Shown here piece after piece: positions 35,967 through 43,613 of a stretch of DNA of 64,000 bases. The translations under genes were made by a program, and so were the position numbers. The notes below the pieces were generated by a model, which saw nothing but the letters and a program-made list of their open reading frames with translations, did not search any database and was not told where the DNA came from. The stretch's first letter is position 1; each line of letters starts with the position of its first letter. This DNA comes from Mucilaginibacter polytrichastri (GTDB lineage Bacteria; Bacteroidota; Bacteroidia; Sphingobacteriales; Sphingobacteriaceae): contig NZ_MPPL01000001.1 of NCBI RefSeq assembly GCF_001911425.1, positions 5,232,871 to 5,296,870 on the forward strand, read 5' to 3'.

Positions 35967-36545
35967 TTACATTTTTTTAAAATTCTTTATCGGCGGGCCA
36001 ACTCTTTTAAACCCATGTTCTTCCCTAAATTTATCCTGTTGTTCTTCGGTCATAGTTTTAGCTATGCCTTCGCTTAATTTGGTGAAAAACTCTTCCATCT
36101 TGCCGGCCGGCTGAAAAAACTGTAATAACCGGCCTTCTCCCTCGCCAATCTTGGCAAAGCTATGTGGTATCATGCGCGGCCCAAAAACACTGTCGCCTGT
36201 TTTAGCCTGATAGGTTGTGTCTCCTATTTTAATCAGAAACTCGCCTTGTAGCACGTACCACCATTCGTCCTGGCTAAAATGAACGTGATGTGCGGGGCCG
36301 CCCTCTTTTACTCGTGATGACTCGTAAACGTATATATCGCCATCGGTATCCTTTGTTGCTACCTTGGTAATAAAGGTATCGCCTTCAAAAAGGGAGATGG
36401 GTTTATCAGTCCGGCTTTTACCGGCATCCACCATAAAACCGGCATTTACTCTAAATTTTGAGATGGTTTTTGCAATAATGTTAATTGGAGTAACAGCGAT
36501 AGCACCCAAAGTGAGGCATGATTTTAAAAATAAATTTCGTTTCAT
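35967..36545 (-). CDS. Cupin-domain protein
   Basis: This 192-aa protein has an N-terminal hydrophobic leader (residues about 5-25) and one cupin barrel: motif 1 HHVHFSQDEWWYVLQGEF with likely metal ligands His, His/Glu, and motif 2 PRMIPHSF. It is probably exported or membrane-tethered, a dioxygenase-like or sugar-isomerase-like cupin of unknown substrate. It ends in a Lys-rich tail. Confidence 0.8.
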   Translation of the reverse strand: MKRNLFLKSCLTLGAIAVTPINIIAKTISKFRVNAGFMVDAGKSRTDKPISLFEGDTFITKVATKDTDGDIYVYESSRVKEGGPAHHVHFSQDEWWYVLQGEFLIKIGDTTYQAKTGDSVFGPRMIPHSFAKIGEGEGRLLQFFQPAGKMEEFFTKLSEGIAKTMTEEQQDKFREEHGFKRVGPPIKNFKKM

Positions 36546-36741
36546 AAAATGGCTTTTAAATTGTTGAGATGTTTATTGCCAATTAATAGCATACTCAAAA
36601 AAAGATAGCAGCAGCGGAAAGATCGTTTTAACAACATCCTAAAATAAGTAGATATGTATTAATACACAAGTATTTAGCCAAAATTTTAGCTGTTTTAAAT
36701 TCGGATCAAGGTTGTAAGCAATTGTTAATGCGCTTTAAAAT

Positions 36742-36785
36742 CCCATAAAGAAGCCTCAGTATTTCTGCTAAGGCTTCTTTATGGG
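36742..36785. terminator. Intrinsic terminator
   Basis: The long stem CCCATAAAGAAGCCT with its complement encloses the loop sequence AGTATTTCTGCT. It lies between the MFS end (minus strand, 36808) and the cupin start. Its core is nearly the same as the hairpins in the 65-bp repeats at 40263 and 41915. Confidence 0.8.
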
Positions 36786-36807
36786 GTTGTGGGAGTATAT
36801 TTAATTA

Positions 36808-38088
36808 TCAGGCTTCCTGTTTCATCATTTTCTTAGCGCCCAATAAAGCCAATAGTGTAACCGCAGCCGCCACCGTTAGGTAATAGCCCACATAAGCAAG
36901 CCCGTAATTGTGTGCCAATGTAGTTGCCAGGTAAGGCGTGAGCGATGCCCCCAGGATTCCCGCCAGTGTAAAGGCCAAGGATGCGCCGGTATAACGTACC
37001 GAGGCCGGGAATATACCAGCCAGGGCGGTGCCTATAGGCCCATAGGTAAGCCCCATTAAAAACATGCCCAGCGACAGGAATACCGCAGTTACTACCAGGC
37101 TGCCTGTAGTAAATAAAGGGGCAAAAATTAGCCCGAATATCATAATACAAATGGTTGCCACTATCAGCATATTGTTGCGTCCGTATTTATCAGCCAGCAC
37201 TGCCGACAGCGGGATCCCCATGCCGAAGAACAGCATCGAGATCATTTGTATGATCAGGAAATTGCTTTTAGGATAATGCAAAGCCGAGGTGCCCCAGCTT
37301 AAGGTAAATACCGTCATCAAATAAAACAACAGGAAGGTAGTAATGGTAACCAGTGTACCTAATACAATGGCTTTGGTATGCTTAACAAAAACATCGGCAA
37401 AAGGCACTTTAGAGCGTTCGTTGTTGTCAACTATCTTCATAAAATCCGGCGTTTCAGATATTTTTGTTCGCACATATAGCCCAACCCAAACCAGCAATGC
37501 GCTGGCAATAAACGGGATGCGCCAGCCATAGTTTATAAAATCGCTTTCGCTCATGGTTTTGCTGAGTATAAAAAATATGCTGCTGGATAACAGGAAACCT
37601 ATAGGTGCGCCTAATTGAGGGAACATGCCATACCAGGCTTTTTTATTTGCCGGGGCATTTTCTGTAGCCAGCAATACGGCACCGCCCCATTCGCCGCCTA
37701 AGCCTAAACCCTGCCCAAACCGAAACAAGGCCAATAATATTGGTGCGGCAATGCCTATTTTGGCATAGCCCGGCAAAAGCCCGATAGCAACTGTTGACGG
37801 GCCCATGGTAAGCAGCGCTGCAACTAAAGTGGCTTTACGCCCGTTACGATCGCCAAAATGCCCGAATAATGCCGCACCAAGTGGCCTGGCAAAAAAGGCC
37901 AGCGCAAAAGTAGCCAGCGACTCCAGCGTAGCCGAAGTAGGATCAGACGCTGCGAAAAACAACTTAGGGAATACCAGCACCGCGGCGGTGGCATAAATAT
38001 AAAAGTCGAAAAACTCGATGGTGGTGCCGATGAGGCTCGCGGTAAGGATACGCGTTACAGAATTTTTAGGGGCAGGTTGCTGATTCAT
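36808..38088 (-). CDS. MHS-family MFS transporter (ProP/ShiA-like)
   Basis: This 426-aa, 12-helix metabolite:H+ symporter has the MHS signature FFDFYIYATAA in the first helix, motif A GHFGDRNGRKATLV and FGQGLGLGGEWGGA in helix 4. Substrates in this family include organic acids, betaine and shikimate. The ATG at 38088 (MNQQPAPKN) gives the usual short cytoplasmic N-terminus. Its terminator is at 36742-36785. Confidence 0.88.
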   Translation of the reverse strand: MNQQPAPKNSVTRILTASLIGTTIEFFDFYIYATAAVLVFPKLFFAASDPTSATLESLATFALAFFARPLGAALFGHFGDRNGRKATLVAALLTMGPSTVAIGLLPGYAKIGIAAPILLALFRFGQGLGLGGEWGGAVLLATENAPANKKAWYGMFPQLGAPIGFLLSSSIFFILSKTMSESDFINYGWRIPFIASALLVWVGLYVRTKISETPDFMKIVDNNERSKVPFADVFVKHTKAIVLGTLVTITTFLLFYLMTVFTLSWGTSALHYPKSNFLIIQMISMLFFGMGIPLSAVLADKYGRNNMLIVATICIMIFGLIFAPLFTTGSLVVTAVFLSLGMFLMGLTYGPIGTALAGIFPASVRYTGASLAFTLAGILGASLTPYLATTLAHNYGLAYVGYYLTVAAAVTLLALLGAKKMMKQEA

Positions 38089-38160
38089 ACACTCAAACAT
38101 ATTAAATTTGAATGAATCACTGCTGATTGATTTAAAATTCAGCAATAGTTATTCTAAAAC

Positions 38161-38198
38161 GTAAAAAAGCTTCAGATTTTTCGACTAAAGCTTTTTGA
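38161..38198 (-). terminator. Terminator overlapping the stop codon of the winged-helix gene
   Basis: The minus strand reads AAAAAGCTTTAG, a loop, then CTGAAGCTTTTTT. The stem begins inside the last codons of the regulator gene (stop 38185-38187). Confidence 0.7.
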
Positions 38199-39081
38199 CT
38201 TGGGTAGCCTCATCAATATTCAATTTATATCCTTTGCCGTGTATATTGATCAGTTGAATAGAATGGTCATGTTCCAGTTTCTTTCTTAATTTGGAGATAA
38301 ATACATCCAAACTCCGGCCAACAATTACGCCTTCGTCTTCCCAGATTTCTTTTTGAAGCCTGCTGCGTTCAATGATGGCATTTGGCGAGCCAGCGAAAAT
38401 TTGGAATAGCTTAGTTTCTTTCGCTGTTAACTCAATGATTATCTCTTTGGTAATTAATTGCCGTTTATGAGGGTTAAATAGGGTATGCCCTATTTGATAG
38501 CCATCTTTAACAGTATTGTTAGCTGGTGCAATCTGTTTTCTGTTTTTCACCGGGCCGGAAATTATGAGCCCCATAAATGCCAGTAAAAATACACCTGCGA
38601 AACTATACCCTTTTTGTACAGTGGTAAAGCCCTTCTGTTGGAATTTTAGATCGATAACATAACAACTTTTTGGCTGCTTTCTGCCCGAGCAAGGCATAAT
38701 ATCATCTTTTACATTATCTGCCATGGCATAGCCAAATATGATATCTTTTCCGGTGCAATTTAATACGTTAACAACGTAATTATGGCTCAGGTTCTCTTTG
38801 GCAAGCGTACGGCTAATTATTTTAACCAATGAGTTTGATTGAAAGGTAAATTCATTTTCAAACCTGATCTGATATTCGTTTTCGGCTATTTTTTGTACAG
38901 GTAATACCCTCGAAGTACTATCGCCCGAATACAGCAGTATTTCGTGGCCAATCTCCCTGAACAATATTTTCTGCCTGGCCAAACCGTAATTGTTTTCCTG
39001 GGTCAGGGTAAAAGCCGCACATACGGTGATGATCAATAAAAGGGATGTGAGCCCTAACAGGTATTTGATTTTTGTAGTCAA
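38185..39081 (-). CDS. Membrane-anchored OmpR-type winged-helix regulator
   Basis: This 298-aa protein has a transmembrane helix at 8-27, a periplasmic domain to about 158, a second helix (about 160-178) and a cytoplasmic OmpR/PhoB-type winged helix at the C-terminus (LTAKETKLFQIFAGSPNAI, VGRSLDVFISKLRKKL, NIHGKGYKL). It works like ToxR/CadC, sensing outside and binding DNA at the membrane, but with the DNA-binding domain at the C-terminal end and no phosphorylation site. It is divergent from the YceI gene, a possible target. Confidence 0.82.
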   Translation of the reverse strand: MTTKIKYLLGLTSLLLIITVCAAFTLTQENNYGLARQKILFREIGHEILLYSGDSTSRVLPVQKIAENEYQIRFENEFTFQSNSLVKIISRTLAKENLSHNYVVNVLNCTGKDIIFGYAMADNVKDDIMPCSGRKQPKSCYVIDLKFQQKGFTTVQKGYSFAGVFLLAFMGLIISGPVKNRKQIAPANNTVKDGYQIGHTLFNPHKRQLITKEIIIELTAKETKLFQIFAGSPNAIIERSRLQKEIWEDEGVIVGRSLDVFISKLRKKLEHDHSIQLINIHGKGYKLNIDEATQVKKL

Positions 39082-39185
39082 GGGGTTTGGCGTTAATTTT
39101 TACAAAATTTACAATTTTATTTACAATAATTATTGCGGTAAACCTGCTGTGCCTTAATAGGTTTGCGTTACAAATATCGGTAATT

Positions 39186-39788
39186 ATGTTAAAAAAATCT
39201 TTGTTTTTAATGCTGCTCGTCTTGTTGCAACTTGGCGCTGTTGCCCAGCAAACCTATCGTTTAAATACGCAGCAAAGTAAAATTTTGTGGGATGCCAGGA
39301 AAACGATGGGCGGCCATTATGGTTACATCCTCTTTAGCTCAGGTAGTTTAAATTATTCACCTGGCGGCGAACCCAATAGTGGTGCTTTTACACTGGATAT
39401 GAATAATATGCACAGTACCGACCATGCTTTGGCCGCTGATAACCAAAAGGTGGATAATGAGCTAAAGACGCCTAAATTCTTTAAGATGGCTCAATATCCA
39501 ACGGCTACCATAAATATTACGCAGATTAGCCGTGTAGGGCAGTCAGCATTATATAAAGTATCGGGAACCCTTACTATAAAGGGCATTACCAACCCTGTTG
39601 TATTTGAGGCAACGATTGTAAAAAAGGGCAAGCTTATTAATGTTTCTGCCAAAACAACTGTAAACCGCGTTAAATGGCATATTGATGTACCGGAAAGTCA
39701 GCAGTCGTGGAATATACTTACCGCATTGCAAAATAATATGATTGCTGATGAGATTGGCATCTCATTAAGTTTGGTATTTAATGAATAA
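39186..39788 (+). CDS. YceI-family lipocalin-like protein
   Basis: This 200-aa exported YceI-like protein has a signal peptide (ends GAVAQQ) and a lipocalin-like barrel (YRLNTQQSKILWDARK, KMAQYPTATINITQI, TIKGITNPVVFEATI). YceI proteins bind polyisoprenoids or amphiphiles in the periplasm. I start at the ATG at 39186, which begins a clean signal peptide. It is divergent from the membrane regulator. Confidence 0.88.
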   Translation: MLKKSLFLMLLVLLQLGAVAQQTYRLNTQQSKILWDARKTMGGHYGYILFSSGSLNYSPGGEPNSGAFTLDMNNMHSTDHALAADNQKVDNELKTPKFFKMAQYPTATINITQISRVGQSALYKVSGTLTIKGITNPVVFEATIVKKGKLINVSAKTTVNRVKWHIDVPESQQSWNILTALQNNMIADEIGISLSLVFNE

Positions 39789-39791
39789 TTG

Positions 39792-40223
39792 TCAATTATT
39801 ATTTGGGTCGAACTCTACAATCCATTCGATGCCGTATTTGTCTCTAAACATTCCAGCGTATGTACCCCAAGGACTATCGCCAATGGGCCCTTCAATATCT
39901 CCACCTGCTGATAGTCCGTTAAATATTTTGTCGGCCTCTTCGCGGCTGTCGGCATTAACTGCAATTTTCGACCTGTTTTCATTTTCGTTTACCCGACCCA
40001 TAAATTGGGGGACATCATTGGCTATTAACACATTGTGCCTGCCAATGGGCAAGGCAATGTACATGATTTTATCGGCTTCATTTTCCGGCACCTGGAAATC
40101 CATGCCTGATAAGTCTTTGAACCGAATGATCTTTGCGAACTCTCCACCGAAAACCGATTTGTAAAAAGTGAAAGCTTCTTCGGCATTGCCGTTGAAGTTG
40201 ATCCAGGGGTTAATTGCTTTCAT
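39792..40223 (-). CDS. VOC-family PhnB-like protein
   Basis: This 143-aa PhnB/YjdN-like glyoxalase-fold protein begins with KAINPWINFNGNAEEAFTFY and has VFGGEF and DKYGIEWIVEFD near the end, the family's layout. Members are often misnamed demethylubiquinone methyltransferase; the true activity is unknown. It is the last core gene before the repeat-flanked accessory region, and its upstream edge meets the first 65-bp repeat. Confidence 0.88.
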   Translation of the reverse strand: MKAINPWINFNGNAEEAFTFYKSVFGGEFAKIIRFKDLSGMDFQVPENEADKIMYIALPIGRHNVLIANDVPQFMGRVNENENRSKIAVNADSREEADKIFNGLSAGGDIEGPIGDSPWGTYAGMFRDKYGIEWIVEFDPNNN

Positions 40224-40262
40224 AATTTTTTAATTGGTTTATTTTCACTTATGCCAATATAC

Positions 40263-40327
40263 AAAATCTCTTAAACGCAAAAAAGCCTCAGTATTTCTAC
40301 TAAGGCTTTTCTTTCTGGGTAGCGGGA
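40263..40327. repeat. 65-bp direct repeat, copy A (terminator plus tRNA 3' fragment)
   Basis: This is identical over 65 bases to 41915-41979. It contains a terminator hairpin (AAAAAAGCCT...AAGGCTTTT) and the first bases of a tRNA-fMet 3' end (GGGTAGCGGGA). Beyond the repeat, 40328-40352 still resembles the tRNA weakly (ends GATGACC), so it looks like a decayed attachment site. Confidence 0.85.
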
Positions 40328-40370
40328 TTAAGGCCAAGCCGCTCGATGACCTAAAATATTGTCATCAAGT

Positions 40371-41807
40371 TTAGCTAAATGGTATTGCAGCGGGAACAAT
40401 TGATCCAAATTCTACTAGACAAAGTTCTTCTAATCTAATAGACATAGTTTCAATTGATACATTAAAAACTTCTGCCATGGATTTAAACGGCATGCCATAA
40501 ATCGATTCAGCTGAAGCGATAATTCTTGATAATTCTCGCAAATTTCTGCATTGGGACTTAAATGAAGTCAGGCTACCACCTGTTAAGGCAAAAACATTAT
40601 CTTCATTGATAAAAAATCTCTCTAATTGAAATATTCCTTGAAATAATTCTTTTACTTGCTTTTTTGGCATTAAAAAATAAGACGCGAATTTATCTGCCTG
40701 TAATTCAATAGTTGCTCTTGGAATATTATTGGACCCATCTAATGCTCTATCGCGGTGTAAAACAGTTTCCTTATGCAAAAGTGCATGTCCGAGTTCATGT
40801 GCTAACGTGAAATTTTGAACATGAATTGGGAACTTTTTAGAAATGCCAACTATCTTTTTATCGTTGTCAATTATTCCTGCAATCTCTACAGATTCACCAA
40901 ACATATCATATGCCCCGAGTGTCTCCCGTCTAAAGACTTGATAATTTAATAATTTTTCAATTGCTATGTTGGGGTTTAAAATTTTTCGTGGATTTTCTGG
41001 TTTTTTCTTTTTCCAAATTGTATTTCGATATTTCCATAAAATATTTTGTACGTTTCTGGCGATTTCTTCAATATCAGTATTCTTCAACCTCGTATTTTTC
41101 AATCTAATTGTTTGAAGGCTTTTGACTTCTTTTTGAAGGGATTGATTGGCTTCAACTTCTTTTTCAAGGACTAAAAGACTGTCTTTAGCTCGTGAATGTA
41201 GTTCATCATATTGAAATTTTAGGTTCTTTATAATAGGTTCCGTTTTCTTGATCCATTTTTCGTCTTCGATAGAAAGAAGGTTTAAATTAATCACTGATAA
41301 ACATCCAGCAATAACAGCGACCGAACTATTAAGGGCAACACCTGAATCTCCCCTGGCGGATCTAAAAGCATTGTTAAACGTAAATGTTGCAATTTTCGCT
41401 AAGTCAATACATAGGGTTGCAATTTCGATTGGTGTTTCTGTAGCCAGCTTAAGTGCATCTTTGGCTTGTTGTTCTAATTCGTGTTTCTTTTTAAATTGTT
41501 TTTCAACATTTCTGGCTATACGTAATTGTATGGTGGCATCAAATTGCTCAGAATCTTGTTGAAATAATTTTTTTAATCTTGGATAGATTCGAGTGTTGAT
41601 TTCCGAGGACATTATCTGAAGTTGTGGGCGAATAGATTGATAGTCGATTCTTTTTTCATCGATTGTAAGGTCTATCACAGTTAAAATTAATTGAGCTGAT
41701 AATAATCCTTGAAAGGCGGCTGCACTGCCAGAGCCGGGTTTGTGGCTTCCTTCGCCAAATTTTTCAAGAAGCTTTTCAGTTGATAATTCTAGTAGATTGC
41801 TATTCAT
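40371..41807 (-). CDS. Cyclodeaminase-like domain fused to ImmA/IrrE metallopeptidase
   Basis: This 478-aa protein has two recognisable domains. Residues 5-185 match the formiminotransferase-cyclodeaminase C-terminal fold (KPGSGSAAAFQGLLSAQL, QQDSEQFDATIQL, TETPIEIATLCIDLAKIA, and SARGDSGVALNSS). After a coiled linker (190-250), residues 285-470 form an ImmA/IrrE peptidase with HELGH at 337-341 and the third metal ligand Glu368 in IELQADKFASYFLMP. ImmA-type enzymes cleave repressors or antitoxins. The gene is AT-rich, stands alone between two 65-bp direct repeats, and has no HTH partner beside it. Confidence 0.8.
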   Translation of the reverse strand: MNSNLLELSTEKLLEKFGEGSHKPGSGSAAAFQGLLSAQLILTVIDLTIDEKRIDYQSIRPQLQIMSSEINTRIYPRLKKLFQQDSEQFDATIQLRIARNVEKQFKKKHELEQQAKDALKLATETPIEIATLCIDLAKIATFTFNNAFRSARGDSGVALNSSVAVIAGCLSVINLNLLSIEDEKWIKKTEPIIKNLKFQYDELHSRAKDSLLVLEKEVEANQSLQKEVKSLQTIRLKNTRLKNTDIEEIARNVQNILWKYRNTIWKKKKPENPRKILNPNIAIEKLLNYQVFRRETLGAYDMFGESVEIAGIIDNDKKIVGISKKFPIHVQNFTLAHELGHALLHKETVLHRDRALDGSNNIPRATIELQADKFASYFLMPKKQVKELFQGIFQLERFFINEDNVFALTGGSLTSFKSQCRNLRELSRIIASAESIYGMPFKSMAEVFNVSIETMSIRLEELCLVEFGSIVPAAIPFS

Positions 41808-41914
41808 AATTCCCTTAAATCAAGATTATTAAGTAATAAATTTACGAATAATAGATTTGTACTTCTATGAGAGAGTTTTTAACATTCATAGGGGTTATTA
41901 ACAAATAGCAAAGA

Positions 41915-41979
41915 AAAATCTCTTAAACGCAAAAAAGCCTCAGTATTTCTACTAAGGCTTTTCTTTCTGGGTAGCGGGA
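41915..41979. repeat. 65-bp direct repeat, copy B
   Basis: This is an exact copy of 40263-40327, 1652 bp away. It flanks the cyclodeaminase-ImmA gene on its upstream side and runs directly into the longer tRNA-fMet 3' fragment (41968-42000). It includes the same terminator hairpin. Confidence 0.9.
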
Positions 41980-42000
41980 GCAGGACTCGAACCTACGACC
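41968..42000. other. attL: 33-bp copy of the tRNA-fMet 3' end
   Basis: The 33 bases starting TGGGTAGCGGGAGCAGG and ending CCTACGACC are identical to 59068-59100 inside the intact tRNA-fMet gene, including the two bases that distinguish it from the copy at 28.6 kb. Homology stops sharply at 42000. This marks the left boundary of the integrated element. Confidence 0.88.
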
Positions 42001-42393
42001 AAAAAGCCTCTATATGACGTTTAAACGAACATTTCTTATAACTGTGTACCTTATAAAGTACCGGCACTCCATTAATTAATACTAAGTTACGATAATTGAA
42101 TGTCTTGTTGTAATGCTTGCGTTAAGTAAAGCCCAGGGCTTTCAGAAGCGGTTGTGAGTTTCCCATACGTTTTGAAGTTAAGTGAATAAAAGAATTATGA
42201 TGCTCTACACGCTTATAGCAATCAAGTGCAAGATGGCAAACGAATAAATGAAGGCCTGTGAGTGAGGCTGTGTTTATGCGGGAAGCTCTTGCACGCTACA
42301 GCAGCTATTAAGCGTAACTTTGCTGAATAATTCTATTCTTCCCTTTGTTCCATAACCTAATATTTTTAATAGGAAAATTTGTATATTGTATTT
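42001..42393. other. Left-end non-coding region of the element
   Basis: These 393 bases hold no credible gene. Just inside attL is AAAAAGCCTCTA, resembling the start of the terminator at the other end, and a GTACC pair (42045-42062, TGTACCTT and AGTACC) like the repeats in front of the integrase. The rest is unremarkable. Possible integrase or excisionase binding sites. Confidence 0.45.
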
Positions 42394-42705
42394 ATGGAAA
42401 TGGATGCAATTAAAATCGAAACTGATGTCACTGGTAATCGAACTGGATTTATAATTAATACACAATATGAAGAAGCATTGCAGAATGGTAATCATAGTAT
42501 ATCTTATCAAGAAGAATTAGTTTATAAAATCTTCAGGCGTAATGTTAGTCTGTTCGGTATAGAACTTCTTACAGATGGAAATTATCCAATTGAATTGTTT
42601 CAAAAAGAATTTCTAGCGGCGTCTATTGTTGAGCCTGGCATGCCACTACCTTTAAGAGAAAGTATTGATTACTACAGATATATTGAGGATGAAGAATTAG
42701 AATAA
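42394..42705 (+). CDS. Hypothetical protein, 103 aa
   Basis: This is a small acidic cytosolic protein I cannot place (starts MEMDAIKIETDVTGNRTGF, ends in YRYIEDEELE). I prefer the ATG at 42394 over a non-ATG start further up. It is AT-rich like the rest of the element and is the first gene inside attL. No partner is visible. Confidence 0.55.
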   Translation: MEMDAIKIETDVTGNRTGFIINTQYEEALQNGNHSISYQEELVYKIFRRNVSLFGIELLTDGNYPIELFQKEFLAASIVEPGMPLPLRESIDYYRYIEDEELE

Positions 42706-43241
42706 GTTTATTAGAGAGATATTTTCACCTACACTTCACTTGAAAAACATGGTTTTATACCCCCTAAAGTCAAAGTGTAGGAAAAGTTCAATTTGAGGAT
42801 GGAAAGGATTGAGGATTCACCCATTATCCTTTAAAAGCTAAGTCTGATAAATAATTGGTAAATAACTATTAAAACACCACTTAAGTGGCAATTTGACCGT
42901 GTACTTTTTAATGTTGCGTGGCGATATGTCATTGCACGTTGTAGTCTACACTTTACTTCAATTTTAGGGTTATATATCCCCCCCCCTTTTTTAGTCAACT
43001 GTAGTAGCTGATATTTTGGAAATGTAAGATTGGTACATGCCGTCTGACCTACAATCTTTAAAAGTTACGATAAGCAGATAGCCACCTAAGTGCCGAACAT
43101 AATAATTTATATACTGTTCGTCCAACACCATTTGCTCTAAAAATGTGCGCAATAGATTAGTTACGATTGAATGTAAATTTTTTCATTAGAAGACTCAAAT
43201 TATAAGTTAATAATTGTATTTTCAAGTATAAACTTTATAAA
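42706..43241. other. 536-base non-coding region with CTACACTT motif array and C9 tract
   Basis: There is no gene here. It contains three copies of a CTACACTTnACTT-like motif: 42729-42741 (+), 42767-42780 (minus strand, CTACACTTTGACTT) and 42946-42958 (+). The last two are followed by similar TTTAGGG stretches. A run of nine C and six T follows (42978-42992). It looks regulatory. Confidence 0.5.
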
Positions 43242-43490
43242 ATGGAATCAGATACACCTAAACAACTTGGCATGCTCAAAACCAAACAAATAGCAGGCTT
43301 TACATCAGATGAAAACCTTCAAGTATCTTTAGAGAAGTTAATTAAACGGGTTGATGAACTCGAAATAGAGAAGTCAAAGCATAACCAACTTAAATTAAAA
43401 GCAGCTATTGATTATGCATCTAGCTTTGAAGCTAATAAATTACCTACATGGGGAGAAATTCATCAATTACTAAAGAAACTTGAAAATTGA
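43242..43490 (+). CDS. Small coiled-coil protein, 82 aa
   Basis: This is a Lys/Glu-rich 82-aa protein whose middle (LEKLIKRVDELEIEKSKHNQ) should form a coiled coil. I do not recognise a family. It faces the GHKL ATPase gene tail to tail. An inverted repeat (AACCAAG...CTTGGTT, 43548-43569) lies between the two stops and probably terminates one or both. Confidence 0.5.
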   Translation: MESDTPKQLGMLKTKQIAGFTSDENLQVSLEKLIKRVDELEIEKSKHNQLKLKAAIDYASSFEANKLPTWGEIHQLLKKLEN

Positions 43491-43547
43491 TTTATGTAAG
43501 GATTAGATTTTTGCATTTACCCAATCGAATTTAGTTTTCATACAGAA

Positions 43548-43575
43548 ACCAAGTTAAAAGCTTGGTTTCTGTACA
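43548..43575. terminator. Hairpin between convergent genes
   Basis: The arms CAGAAACCAAG (43541-43551) and CTTGGTTTCTG (43561-43571) are perfect complements around AGTTAAAAG. They sit between the 82-aa gene and the GHKL ATPase gene. T-rich sequence is limited. Confidence 0.6.
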
Positions 43576-43613
43576 CGGACAATTTATTTTAATAGTTGAT
43601 AAATTTATGGTTA

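Noticed and set aside
40371..42000. CRISPR-like array from the recurring hairpin and tRNA fragments
   Set aside because: Only two 65-bp repeats 1652 bp apart, explained by terminator and tRNA duplication; no spacers or cas genes.
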